Below are positions 42,407-53,545 of a DNA stretch of 64,000 nucleotides, one piece after another. The notes under the pieces are model-generated. The model had not been told where the DNA came from. It worked only from the letters and a program-made list of their open reading frames with translations, and ran no database searches. The stretch lies in assembly GCA_024114885.1 (NCBI GenBank), contig CP099426.1:1860001-1924000 (forward strand), written 5' to 3'. The first letter of the stretch is position 1; the number at the start of each line of letters is the position of its first letter. Both the position numbers and the translations under genes were made by a program. Origin of the DNA: Septoria linicola (Eukaryota > Ascomycota > Dothideomycetes > Mycosphaerellales > Mycosphaerellaceae).

Positions 42407-44166
42407 ATGTCGTCCATTGACGATCTCTTCCGCAAGCCAAGTACTGCGCCAACAGGGGGAAATAAGCGCAAGTTTGAGGCGGCAGACGCGCAGGAAGTGT
42501 ACAAGGCGTCCAAAATCTCCAAATCTTCGTCGCCGAATGGACATACCAATGGCGCTACCGTAGAAGACGACGACGACGACGACTTCGAAGCAGGACCAGA
42601 GCTTCCCCCGAGGACGACGAAGGCGACGACGAAGATGGCAACTTCTTTGGATCGGGCATGACAAAAGACGCAGCAGAGGCCTTGGAGTACATTGACCAGG
42701 CAGACGGCGCAAAAGAGACATACCAAGAAGAGAAGATCGATTCCGCATGGCTGCGGCGGCTAACGACGAGTTTTGAGAGGAAAGTGACGAAAAATGCAGA
42801 ATTACGGGCAAAATACGAAAGTGATCCAGCAAAGTTCATCGATAGTGAGGCAGATCTGGACGCTGAGATCAAGAGCTGGAGCTTACTGGGAGAACATCCA
42901 GAGCTTTACGGAGAATTTGCGGCAGGAGGCACGGTGGCGACCCTGGTGGGACTGCTGGCACACGAAAACACAGACATTGCGATAGGCGCCATCGAGATCA
43001 TAGCAGAGCTGCTGGACGAAGACGTACAGGCGGAGCAGGAACAGTGGGATGCGCTTGTAGCTTCACTGCTGGACGCAGATCTACTGGAGCTACTGATGAG
43101 CAATTTGACGCGACTGGATGAGGAGAATGAGAGTGACCGGAGCGGACTATACCACAGCCTGGCAGTGCTGGAAAGTCTGGCAGGACAGCAAGCAGTGGCG
43201 GAGAAGATTGGACAGGAAAAGGTGATGATGTGGCTATGCAATCGAATCAAGGTCGCAGAGAAGCCAGTGGGGCAGAACAAGCAGTACGCGGCGGAAGTGC
43301 TCCAGGTGTTACTGCAATCGTCACCACTGCTCCGAAAACGCCTTGCCATCGACGTTGAAGGAGTGGACCTTTTCCTACAACTTCTTGCAGCATACCGGAA
43401 ACGAGACCCAGCGAAGGACACACATGAGGAGGAGTACGTGGAGAATCTGTTTGATGCTCTGACCTGTGTCGTGGACGAATCGGAAGGGAAGACGAAGTTT
43501 ATGGAAGCTGAGGGAGTCGAGCTGTGTCTCATCATGCTCAAAGAAGGTACCAAGAACATCACTCAACGGGCACTACGAGTTCTCGACCACGCCACGAATG
43601 GACAAGGTGCAGCATCTACCTCAGTCTGTGACAAGATCGTCGACGCCGCGGGTCTGAAACCACTTTTCAGCACTTTCATGAAGGGCAAGGATGCAGCAGA
43701 TACCGAACACCTCTTGGGCATCTTCTCCGCTCTGCTACGCTTGCTACCTGGCGATTCCGCTCCACGCATCCGAACACTAGCAAAGTTCACGGAAAAGGAC
43801 AACGAGAAGGTCAAGAAGCTCATACAGCTGCGCAAGGACTATGCTGCTCGCGCACTCAAGGTCGAGAAGGAGATCGCGCAAGAACAAAAGACGCTACCAG
43901 ACGATGAGCTGGAGGAAAGAGCAGATGAGTGGTTCTCAAGAAGACTTGATGGAGGTCTGTTCTGCGTGCAGATGTGCGACGTGATCCTGGCGTGGCTACT
44001 GGCGGAGGACAAGAGCGTAAGAGATCTGATGCTGCAGGAGTTTCACGGTGGCTTCGGCATGATCAAAGCATCTCTGGATGAGCAGATGAGGGGATTGGAA
44101 GGAGGCACCGAAGACGACGGAGACACGAGAGAGATGCTAGAGACCTTGATGGGCTTCCTCGAGTGA
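42407..44166 (+). CDS. CTNNBL1: Beta-catenin-like protein 1 (armadillo), one frame break
   Basis: ATG 42407 opens MSSIDDLFRKPS..KRKFEAADAQEVYK and an Asp run. At a run of five C (42605-42609) the frame must change to reach EDDEGDDEDGNFFGSGMT and the remaining ~500 codons, which are intact. The body carries the family blocks DSAWLRRLTTSFERK, WSLLGEHPELYGEF, LVGLLAHENTDIAI, QQAVAEKIGQEKVMMWLCNR, NKQYAAEVLQVLLQ and a C-terminal QMCDVILAWLLAED. CTNNBL1 binds the CDC5L/Prp19 complex and works in the spliceosome in the nucleus. A lone missing C (LPP-EDD expected) accounts for the shift. For a conserved single-copy gene an assembly error is likelier than true loss. No intron can fit. Confidence 0.9.
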
Positions 44167-44558
44167 ACGGCACAGTAGGTAGCCAGTCCAATCCAGACGC
44201 CACACAGCATAATCTTTGTGCCTCTGGCTGTTGTGCACGCGAACACCAGCTGAAGGATTGCCAAGAGGTCGTTCCTGCCACTAGCGCACGCCACAGCCGC
44301 CTGCTGCCTCCGGACCTCTTCTCCTGTGTATCAGACCACGACTTCCACTCTTCGTACTACGCGTTTGCTGCCTGAACTAGTACGCCCATGTGGCTGCTGC
44401 TCAGACATACAAGTATCTCGCAGGCAAGTCCAACTGTGCAGCATCAACTTGCAAACGATCTACTGCGGACCCGAGGCCGCACCACTACTGCAAACATCGG
44501 GTCAGCTTTCACAACGAACTCGAAGTGCAGCACCCATTCTGCCGCCAGGAACACAACA
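44167..44558. other. Intergenic / possible 5' UTR
   Basis: This lies between CTNNBL1 and the DUF4246 gene. The downstream frame is open from 44388, but the first 57 codons lack family features, so it is treated as leader. Confidence 0.5.
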
Positions 44559-46373
44559 ATGGCTCGTCGACTTCACGGGGTAGACTGCCCACTCAATGCA
44601 ATCTCAGACTACAGCTTCAGCTCGACTCCCTCCGGCGGCCGCCCACGTTTCCCCAATGCCATCAACGACTGGAGTGGAACGCCATTGACTCTGCGCGAGC
44701 GAAAAATGATGGCGCTGATGGGTGAGCTGACTGACAAGCCCGATTGGCATAAGAAAATCTTCGACGACAAGATTGTCGCCAAATGGGGCGATGAAGCATT
44801 GGCGTTGAATGCTGACGCCGCGCCTGAAGTGGCTCTAACTGGAAACGCGATCGACTACTGCATCGAGGAGTTGCGCGACTACGCGTCGAAATTCGAAGAG
44901 ATTCAAATGGTGCCTGCGATCAATGCTGATGGTCTAATCTACAAGTCTGACACGCGAATCACGTCTGCCATGCGAGATGCTCTGGAAGCTGCTGCAGCGC
45001 CACTCGAAGATGTCGAGGATAGCAAGAAAGATTGGCATCCGAACTCGAATGAGATGGTCCTGGATCTCGTTCATCCAAGTCTATTCCCACTCCTGTATGG
45101 CCGATCCACTGTACTTCCTGAAGGCACGGTACCTCTTGTCGACTGCGAAAGCTATGTTGGCAGAGGAGACCTGGTACCTGTGCCCAAGGACGAAGATTTA
45201 GAGGTGACGCACTTCCCAGGACTGTCTGGCTGGGATCGTTACGGGAACCGCACGCAACATTTCTACTCGAAGAAGTATCAGTGGCTTCCGTGCGAGGTCG
45301 CATTCAAAGACAACGACAAGACTGAGATCACGAGCTATATCAACAATCTACATCCACGTCTGCACAAGCCACTCTACGAAAGCCTACAGACCATCATTGC
45401 GCAGGTTGTCCCGATGTGGGACGCTTGTCTGAGTCGATCAGATCTCGGTCACCCTCCAGCACGAGACGATGCAGACGCTGAATGGATCGAGCCAGAGGGT
45501 GAGCGGCCACGTGCTGAAGGTGAAGACGACATGGATGAAGACGATACGTGGGAGCTGGACGAAGACTGGACGCGCGAGAACCGCACTCTGACTATGCCGG
45601 AACTCGAGAACACCTACCAGACCCGAGCAGACTACGAGCGACCTTCTCACCTGCCAACTGACGACCCCACTGTCGACCTTCGCAAAGATTTCGCTACACA
45701 AGGTCTTCAAATCATCGTCAAACTCGCCAACATTCACCTCACACCAGAGAAGCCAACCTACGGGGGCGGTTCATGGCACATCGAAGGCCAACTCAACGAG
45801 CACATCTGCGCCTCAGCACTCTACTACTACGATAGCGCCAACATCACAGAATCCTACCTCTCCTTCCGTGAGTCGACCTCTGTCGAACACCTTAGCGAAA
45901 AACCCTACGAACAAGGCGACTGGGAGCATATCGAACGCGTCTACGGCATCGAACAAAACGGCCCTGCAATTCAGAATCTTGGACACGTCAATACTCGCGA
46001 AGGCCGCCTACTCGCATTCCCCAACGTCTTCCAGCACCGCGCGGAACCATTCAGTCTCGAAGACAAAACTCAACCAGGCCATCGCAAAATCCTCGCCTTG
46101 TTTCTCGTCGACCCGTACATTCGTATTCCATCGACTGCAAACGTTCCACCGCAGCAGAAGGAGTGGTGGAGAGGGATGCTGTACGGTCTTGATCGTGTCG
46201 CGGATCTTCCGCCGGAGCTGGCGGAGGGTATTGTAGAGAGCGCGGGAGATTTGCCGATTGATTTGGAAGAGGCGAAGAAGATAAGATTGGAGTTGATGGA
46301 GGAGAGGAAGTTGTTTGTGGAGGATGTGGATACGAGGTTTCACCAGGAGACGTTTAGTTTCTGTGAGCATTGA
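44559..46373 (+). CDS. DUF4246 protein (604 aa)
   Basis: The start at 44559 is chosen for its context (CACAACAATGGCT); an in-frame ATG at 44388 would add 57 residues. The open frame is uninterrupted. Family features include RPRFPNAINDW and TLRERKMMALMGELTDKPDW near the N-terminus. A middle block is YQWLPCEVAFKDN with INNLHPRLHKPLYE. An acidic insert (EGEDDMDEDDTWELDEDW) precedes the core. Then come QGLQIIVKLANIHLTPEKP, YGGGSWHIEGQLNEHICASAL, YYDSANITESYLSFR and FPNVFQHRAEPF, ending with an acidic-basic tail. The H-x-E and later His suggest an iron/2-oxoglutarate-oxygenase-like core, an inference from motif spacing. No targeting signal. Function undefined for the family. Confidence 0.87.
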   Translation: MARRLHGVDCPLNAISDYSFSSTPSGGRPRFPNAINDWSGTPLTLRERKMMALMGELTDKPDWHKKIFDDKIVAKWGDEALALNADAAPEVALTGNAIDYCIEELRDYASKFEEIQMVPAINADGLIYKSDTRITSAMRDALEAAAAPLEDVEDSKKDWHPNSNEMVLDLVHPSLFPLLYGRSTVLPEGTVPLVDCESYVGRGDLVPVPKDEDLEVTHFPGLSGWDRYGNRTQHFYSKKYQWLPCEVAFKDNDKTEITSYINNLHPRLHKPLYESLQTIIAQVVPMWDACLSRSDLGHPPARDDADAEWIEPEGERPRAEGEDDMDEDDTWELDEDWTRENRTLTMPELENTYQTRADYERPSHLPTDDPTVDLRKDFATQGLQIIVKLANIHLTPEKPTYGGGSWHIEGQLNEHICASALYYYDSANITESYLSFRESTSVEHLSEKPYEQGDWEHIERVYGIEQNGPAIQNLGHVNTREGRLLAFPNVFQHRAEPFSLEDKTQPGHRKILALFLVDPYIRIPSTANVPPQQKEWWRGMLYGLDRVADLPPELAEGIVESAGDLPIDLEEAKKIRLELMEERKLFVEDVDTRFHQETFSFCEH

Positions 46374-46767
46374 GGTCGGAAATGAAGCGGAGGGGTAAAC
46401 GGTTGGCCATGAAGATGGCGCTGAGGCTGTCCCAACAGCTTCTGCTGATAATCAACAACGCTGCAGTTGGTCGCACGGCTGCTCCTTACCGTAAAAGCAT
46501 CAAGCGATTTCACATACCAGTTGGCGAAGATGCGCAGCCAGCAACGCAGTCGCACTGTTCCTCGCATGCAAATCTTGCGGCGTGTCGCTCCTACAGAGAG
46601 TGTGGCGTACGGCTAGCCGCAGCTACCCTTGCTACTCTTGATGGTGGCACAGACATGTAAACGCTGCTGCCAAACGCTGCACAATTTTGGACCTGCGGCT
46701 TTTCATTCCAGCTGATAGCTTCTTGCTCTAGATACTTTTTGCTCTGCATGATTCTTACTCAGATTTC

Positions 46768-46815
46768 TTCTTGCTCAGGACGCTTCTTGCTCAGGACGCT
46801 TCTTGCTCAGGACGC
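46768..46815 (+). repeat. 16-bp tandem repeat, three copies
   Basis: TTCTTGCTCAGGACGC occurs three times in a row (46768, 46784, 46800). It lies just before the BTB coding region and may be part of its leader. Confidence 0.9.
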
Positions 46816-46865
46816 TTCTGCACGATTGTACACAGAACGGCCACAGCATTTCCTGCTTGAGGCCA

Positions 46866-47827
46866 TGGAGGCACTCTTTCTCGACGAGAGTGCTGCGAAG
46901 CAAGCATTCCTTCACGTCCTTGAGCAACGCGATCGACAGCCCTGAGACCTACCCGGACATTACAATCATTTGTGGCGAGACGCGGATACAATGTCATAAG
47001 CTGGTTCTTTCGGCCAGATCTGAGTGGTTTCAGAAAGCCTTTGCTGGCAAATTCTTGGTACGTTCTATGTCTCTACTACAGCGCGACCACCAGGCCGACA
47101 CAGTCTGACGCTTCACCAGGAGTGAGATGCCAAGACGATTGCGCTGCATGACGACTCCGAAGCGGTGATCCGTGCGATGCTGCAGTATTGCTACCAATCG
47201 AGCTACGGTAGTGGTATCGGACTGGTTCCCGGCTTCCACGTCGAGGTCTATGCTATAGCCGAGAAGTATCTCGTGGCTGGTCTGGCTCATCTTGCGTCGG
47301 AACAGCTCGCTCAAGCCCTGGAGAACGCATCTAAATCAGTTATTGCAGCTGCAATCTCGAAAGCGTATACGATGACATTAGACCCTAGCAGAAGTCTACG
47401 AGCGTACCTACTGGATGTGGCGTTGGAGCACTGCGATGAGCTTCTCACCGGGCGGTGTTCTGAATTCGATCAACTCCTTAGCAACGTCCCAGCTTTCGCC
47501 GCTGATCTGGTTCCAGTCCTCGCCAGATCCAGATATCATGTCTATCACTCGTTCTACGATCAACCGATCTATAGGCCTGGTGCCGGAAGCCTGTTCTTCC
47601 TTTCCCTCAGCATTGGTCGCAGAAATACTTGTATGTCATGGATTATGAAGCTCGCTGTCCTACTCAACGATGCGATCGTTCGCGGGGGTATTCAGCGCGC
47701 GGGATCTTTCCATTACTCCCCCGTCGCGGATGATATGCTTCGCTTCGAGGAAAGCCATCGTCACATTGCTGGACCACAGCTGTACTACAAGTTCTGGGTA
47801 CAGAGCGTACAGGTGAGCCTCCGGTAA
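46866..47827 (+). pseudogene. BTB/POZ-domain gene, 5' end unclear, possibly broken
   Basis: A BTB domain is plain: SPETYPDITIICGETRIQCHKLVLSARSEWFQKAF, then an intron from 47058, then IALHDDSEAVIRAMLQYCYQSSY and VEVYAIAEKYLVAGLAHLASEQL. Such proteins are adaptors for cullin-3 or scaffold roles. Problems: the first block has no in-frame ATG; the obvious ATG at 46866 (MEALFLDESAAKQ) is in another frame. With the natural acceptor at 47119 the next codon but one is TGA (47123-47125); only a weaker acceptor at 47134 avoids it. The frame continues to 47827 with sequence I do not recognise. Either a decayed gene or one with an unusual exon start. The 16-bp repeat sits at its front. Confidence 0.5.
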
Positions 47828-48560
47828 AGTTACAAAACATCTAAAGCATGCTGACCTCCTCTCGCAGAACCGAGAGAAGTGGGCCAACTCTACTCTCGAA
47901 GAAAATTTGGACCATTCAAGCATTTTCACCAAGCAATGGGGATCGAATAACCCGAATCACCCAATAATACTGATCTGGACAGCCGAATCCACGTTTTCTG
48001 GCATCGAAGGAGCATTACAGATTGCGCATCTCTACGAACCAAGTGCTGGAGACGTGAGCATTGTGCGACCTTTCGAACAGTGGCCAACCGGGCCTGGTCT
48101 TGATCAAGGTTGCTTGGCGCATGCGTCGATATTGTACGTCACGGTCTCAATTCGAACAACAGCTATCGAATCATGTATGGACTGGCCTCCGAGTTCTACG
48201 ACCGCGCGACTCTGGAGCTCGATGGCAAGAAAGTGATCGACTATAGCTCGGAGGCAAACCGCGCTTGGACGCTCGAACGTGTCATCGATAGCACTACCGA
48301 CCCTGTCGCGACCCTCATTGAGAATACGCAAGGAATGGTCAAAGACAGCGGCGTCAGTAGGGACACCTTCCAGGCGATTGCACTTGCCGAAGCACTCAGT
48401 CTGGGTGCGAAACTCAAACTAGTAGGTCATATTCTAGGCTCGTATATCGCAGCGCGTTACGCTCACAACACTTTAGAAACTCAGACCTGGTATCACCACG
48501 GCCGAGACAGACGTTTGCACAACATCAAAGATTCGACAAGCCTGTGCTCAACAGTGAGGT
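47565..48560 (+). other. Unassigned coding-like stretch
   Basis: Beyond the BTB domain, protein-like frames follow one another: SFHYSPVADDMLRFEESHRH to about 47813, a possible intron 47814-47867, NREKWANSTLEENLDHSSIFTKQWGS to about 48110, then in another frame YGLASEFYDRATLELDGKKV and DSGVSRDTFQAIALAEALSLG to about 48540. They may be one broken gene or two. I recognise no domain. Confidence 0.35.
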
Positions 48561-48898
48561 CAACCGAGGCGGCCATATGGTTATGGGCAGGGAGAAGTGC
48601 CAGATCTTCACGATCCACTTTGCACGTTCCGATGCTTGGAGCTATTTTATCCCAGCTCGACATACATTGTCTATGCTGAGACATCGGAGCTATGGAGTTG
48701 TGAAGGTTTTGGAGGAAACAGAGCTGGTATTCGGCCTTCGGTCGCCAAGCTCTGCAGTCGGGCTGGCCCGCCGGCCTCGAATTTGACGCTACGACGCAGT
48801 TCTCTATGAAACTCTCTTCTGTCGTCCCACCTTGACTGCTCTACTGCTCCCTCCTGTAAATCCACGTCCCACAAGATCCCATGTGCTGAAGCCTCCAT
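48561..48898. other. Intergenic, no gene seen
   Basis: 338 bp before the F-box gene without recognisable features. Confidence 0.5.
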
Positions 48899-49542
48899 AT
48901 GTTCTCAAGACTTCCGGAAGAGCTGAACGAGCATATACTTTCGTACATCGATGACAAGGACAAACCGACTCTTGGAGCGGTCTGCCGGACGAACAAGCTT
49001 GGCAATCGAATCGCTACACCACTCTTCTACAAACATGTCGGCGTGATTGGTATGGATCATGAGTCCGAACGGAAGATTGTGGGACTCGCGCGACTTTGCC
49101 AAACGCAGGTGAATTATCCTTCGCGGTGCGATCACGTACAGAGTGTTGAGCTCGAGCTAGACAATGGATCTGCCATGATGGAACTTGAGGACTACTTGCA
49201 CTTCGGCATCAATAAACGTCAATCCAGCCTCAAAGACATTCCATATGCCATTGCCGAGCCGATTGTGGAAGCCTTCGAGGATGCCGCAAGTGCTGAAAGT
49301 CGGTCACCACGTGTAGCATTGGGAGTCCTCTTACTACTCCAAGTACGAAGTGATATGGACCTGTGAATGACGTTTCGATTACGCAGGCACTCTGCAGAGC
49401 ACGAATGAACTTGTTCTGTCTCGATGACCAGCAACTCAAGCTTGCTTGGCCTTGGAGAACACTGCATGCTAACGACCCATTGGAGGAATGCGACCGCTCA
49501 TCGCAAACCATATTGATAAAGATACTCCGTAGGATGGGCTGA
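48899..49542 (+). CDS. Short F-box-type protein (199 aa)
   Basis: Exons 48899-49342 and 49387-49542 join in phase 0 (GTACGA donor, ACGCAG acceptor). The N-terminus is an F-box-like segment, MFSRLPEELNEHILSYIDD, followed by VCRTNKLGNRIATPLFYKHVG and a linker with HVQSVELELDN. The splice gives LLLLQALCRARMNLFCLDD. The same sequence order occurs in the decayed copy at 39433-40922. This copy stops where the leucine-rich repeats would begin, so it is either a naturally short F-box protein or a 3'-truncated relative. Role by family: SCF ubiquitin-ligase adaptor through Skp1. Confidence 0.65.
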
Positions 49543-49856
49543 TAGGCGTAGTATGCGGAGCGACGCACACTCTTTGGCACCGTTGTATCTCACTGCACCT
49601 TTGGAATATGTCGTGTCCTTGAGCAATCACTGCCTCTGCACTGACACACGGAGCGATACCTATAGCTGTATACACTTCTCTATCCGAACAGTCGGGCCGA
49701 TGGCTTGGCATGGCTTGTGTCACCGCGTCATCTGCTGGACGCGCTTGTGCACTTAGAAACGCAAACATTCATCGTCGCCTGTGCCTTGGAGAGACAATGC
49801 TTCCTAGCAGTGCAGACGTAATGTTTGCATTGAATCGATGACAGTAGCTTGACAAG
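49543..49856. other. Intergenic, no gene seen
   Basis: 314 bp between two plus-strand genes; no features recognised. Confidence 0.5.
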
Positions 49857-51693
49857 ATGCTACCTCATGCTGCACGGCGGCAGCTATGTCGCGTCAACGT
49901 CAGCTCCGTCCGCTCGCTCACACCACAGAAAAGATGCTTCTTCGGCATGGGCGAGATCTTGGGCGTGCTCACGAACCCAGCAGAGACTCTTCGTCAACTC
50001 AAGGAGTCGAAGGATATGCTTCAAAAGGCCAAAGAAGAAACTGAGCTCAACAATGAAGCGAAGAAGATCCCACCTAAGCACACTTTCTCCAAGCTCCCTG
50101 GTTTTCATGGCCGGAAAGTGGAGCAAGCAATGCTACGGAAGATCCTGTCAAACACCCCGAAGCTCACTGTAATGTTCGGCGCTACTAGCGTGGGCAAGAC
50201 CGCGTTGCTTCGTGAGGTTTTGGCTACGGATGACTTCTATGTTGTGAAGTTCGACCTTCGGATCAGTGGCTTTGCAGATCTGCGGACTCTCTACATCGCT
50301 CTCTGCGAGCAGTTCGAACGCTTCTTTGAAGAGGTAGACTAAATCAGTCGGCGCATTCTGGCCTAGCTGACATTCGCAGATGCACGACGAAGAAATGGAC
50401 AAGAACAAACTCACGTTCAAGCACTTGAAGTTGCAGCTGTTGGAAATGGAGAAGCCCGACAATGCTGGCAACGCTGGCTACAAAGTGACAGTAGCAGACT
50501 TGGCTAGTCTGATGGAGTCATTGCAGAGCTGTCTGCTCAAATACTGGGAATATGAGCCGGCTTCTGACAAGCACAGCAAAGATGGAGGTATCATGGAAGA
50601 AGTCAAGTCTAGCGTCGACAAGGCGAGCAATGGCAAGCTCGGCGGAGCAGAGACGAGCAACGGAAATGCCACTGATAAAGAAAGTGACGAAGCCGCGCAA
50701 GCGCGGCAGATTGATGCAACGGCTACTTCTTCTGCCAACGACGGCTCAAAACCAGCATCCTCCAAAGGCAATCAAGAAGCCAAGGAAGACCCGCCAAAGC
50801 CGTTCAAGAAGAGACCAATTGTCTTTCTCATGGACGAGGCGCACAAGCTTCCGGCACTTGTGGACGACCAGCTGAGTCTGAAGGTCTTCCTTGACACACT
50901 GCTCGTGCTCACGAAGCAAGACCGCCTGTGTCATGTCATTCTCTCAACAAGCGACTCGTTCTTCCACCACTTCTTGCGAGGCATGAATGTGGGTCACCAC
51001 TCGCAGCTTATTACAATCGGCGATTGTACTAAGGAGGAAAGCCGAGAGTATTTCGACAGCACAATACAGCAGATGATCCCTTCGCACCTGCAGCACAAGT
51101 TGACTTTTGATGAGCTGTACGATGCTTTTGGTGGCAAGCTGGCACACATCAACGACTACGTCAGCAGCTGGTCCAACTGCGATGGCAACCTCACGATATA
51201 TGAGTCTGCCATCTTCATACAGGCCTATACTTTACTGCAGTTCCATCTGACCAGGAGCACCTTTGCAACCTACTCACCTCTATCTGTGGCCACGGCTGGC
51301 ACGAGCACAGACTCAGACGATGCCACCTTTACGCCAGAACATCTAATTCATGTCATGAAGAAGCTAGTGCAATCACCATTTTCTCTGCCATACTTTCAGC
51401 TGTGCAGGGAGATTGGCACCGAAGAAGTGGACTCGATGATAAAGACCAGGATTCTGGAGCTGAGGTGGACCAAGAGTGTTGCACCTGAAGACACTGCTGC
51501 TGAGCACATTTGGAGCAAGGATGGGATAATGAGACCAGTGGTGCTACCCATGACGAGAATTGTAAGACGGGCAATGGAAGTCGTGCTCAAAGAGCTTCCC
51601 GATCTCGACAGTAAGAAGGCCAAATCAGATGGCAAGAAGTATGAAAAGCATGAGGAGCAAGACAAGTATGAGGAGCACGGAAAAAGAGACTGA
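49857..51693 (+). CDS. P-loop ATPase, probably mitochondrial (596 aa)
   Basis: Exons 49857-50333 and 50380-51693 join in phase 0. The first ~30 residues are basic and hydroxylated without acids (MLPHAARRQLCRVNVSSVRS), a likely mitochondrial presequence. A Walker A loop GATSVGKTALLRE is near residue 107 and Walker B IVFLMDEAHKL near 320. Between them is a long low-complexity, charged insert (about residues 220-300). The C-terminal half resembles the winged-helix part of archaeal-type/ORC-like ATPases (ATPase_2 group). The very end is a Lys/Glu run (KYEKHEEQDKYEEHGKRD). ATP-dependent function is clear by motif. The process is not: a mitochondrial DNA or protein-quality role is possible. Confidence 0.82.
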
Positions 51694-52065
51694 TGGACGC
51701 TGGACATGATACCATCCAAGCTTGAAACCTCTGGCTGACATGCTGCTGGCTGTAGCTGGAAATCGAAGTTTCGTCCTAATTTATGTTCGAGTCACCAACA
51801 CCCACGCCGTCTTACGCGTTCCAACAAGCACGCGAGCTACCTGTACAGCGCTCCGTCAACTAGGCATGTTGCGGAAACCAGAGCAGGTAAATCATTGGTG
51901 CACAGATCAAGCAGTCAGCAGCAAGCGAGGTGGCACGGCATGAGCTGACGGTCGCCTGGCTGACCCAACGTACTACATGCTCGTTGGAATCACCTTATAG
52001 ACTTGAGGATGCAGACTCACATTCCGTAGACTATGCCTTACTGCGAATGCACTGCGAATGCACGT
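51694..52065. other. Intergenic, no gene seen
   Basis: 372 bp between plus-strand genes; no features recognised. Confidence 0.5.
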
Positions 52066-52918
52066 ATGATGGATGCACCGAAGACAGGCTCGCTCGATGC
52101 GCAAGACCAAGCGCCAGAGGTATCTTTTCGCCAGGATGATGGGCCTATACCCGCTTCCTCGTACACGACAAGTAGTTTCGACTACAGTCCACAGTATCAG
52201 CAGCAAGACAAGCCACATACAGGTTTCTCGCAACTACAGCAAGCCTTTCCGCCCCATTATGCGCAGCCAACGCAGTCGATGGCTGCCCCAGCGCCATCCG
52301 TTGAGTCTCCGAAAGCGAAGCGCAAGTGGGTCTGGCCACTGGCTTTAGCAACAGCAGCATTGATCGCACTGGGTACCGGCATAGGAATAGGTTATGCGGT
52401 TGGGGACAGCAATTCTTCATCCAAGAGCTCGCCAGACTCGACGAACGACACTGAGTACGCACGACGATCTTGTCGCCACTCCTCTTACTAATACAACCCA
52501 CAGTAGCGACTTTGTGACGTCTGGTAATACAGGCATCACAGCATATGCGTGCGACGCTGATGCGACCTACGCATCACCATTCGGCTCCTCCTTTGCGCAA
52601 GAGTGCTTCGTCTCATACAAGACGAACCAAACAGCGTACGACAACTCCTCGGTCATTGTGAAGAACTTTGCCGGATTGACTGTCTACAATTTCGAGACGT
52701 GTATGGACGAGTGTGTCAAGAGAAATCGGCAGCTTGATATTGGGAACATGCTTGGCGATCGTTGTGTCGCTGTATCCTTCTATGCGAACTTGACATACAG
52801 TATTCCAGCTTGGGCTGGGAACTGCTTCATCAAAAATGCCAAAGGAATCGGCAGAAATTGGGATGAAAACAGTAATGCAAGTCTGACGGCCAGTGCTTAT
52901 ATGGTGCAGCTGCACTGA
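52066..52918 (+). CDS. Single-pass membrane protein with Cys-rich ectodomain (267 aa)
   Basis: Exons 52066-52454 and 52504-52918, with the splice giving TND-SDFVTSGN. The start is MMDAPKTG (either Met). A Gln/Pro-rich cytosolic part (YQQQDKPHTGFSQLQQAF) is followed by a basic KAKRKW and one membrane helix, VWPLALATAALIALGTGIGIGYAV, giving type II topology. A Ser-rich stalk follows. The outer domain has Cys in AYACDADAT, QECFVSY, NFETCMDECVK, GDRCVAVSF and GNCFIKN, a pattern like PAN/apple-type modules often found in fungal surface proteins. Binding function is inferred only. Confidence 0.75.
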
Positions 52919-53545
52919 GAAGATTTGCGGAGGCCGAGAGAGCCGTCAAATGCAGTCCTCACATGACTTGCCTGTTGCTGATGGTGTGACAAACATAGTT
53001 CGGACGTCCCTGTGGCTGATGGTAGAGCTTCGCTTTCGCATTGCAATTCCAAGATTACCAAGACGACCAAGACATCAGGCCATCTTTTGGCAATGGTCTT
53101 GTCCATTTCAACTAACTTCAACGTGCTTGCCGGAGCGCACAGCAGTCGTGTACCGCTATGCTGTCACAACAGCTGGATTTGCCTCAGTGCGAGTCGAGGA
53201 AATTGCGACTGTGAAATGCCTCTGTGATCACATTGGATGACTTTGAAAGATACCAAGACAGTGGCGCAAGTCTAGCCTTCGATAACCTCTTTGGAACAAG
53301 CCACCATAGCCTTCCGACGAATAAGCAAGTTATTCAGAGCTGGGAGGCTGTGGCATGACACGCTTCTAGTACATGTCCGATTGGAGCTGAGCGATGGGCT
53401 GACACGAGCTCATGGCTATACAATACACTGGACCGCTCTAGAGAACGATGGGTGGATAGATCGCTTCTGCTTCTAAGGAAGTGACCACAGATGGCTAAGG
53501 TGCAATACTCGAAGGTCGCGTACTCACAGCACCGTGATCTAGGCT
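52919..53545. other. Intergenic, no gene seen
   Basis: 627 bp between plus-strand genes. A few open frames without domain content. The true start of the next protein could lie here in an extra exon. Confidence 0.5.
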
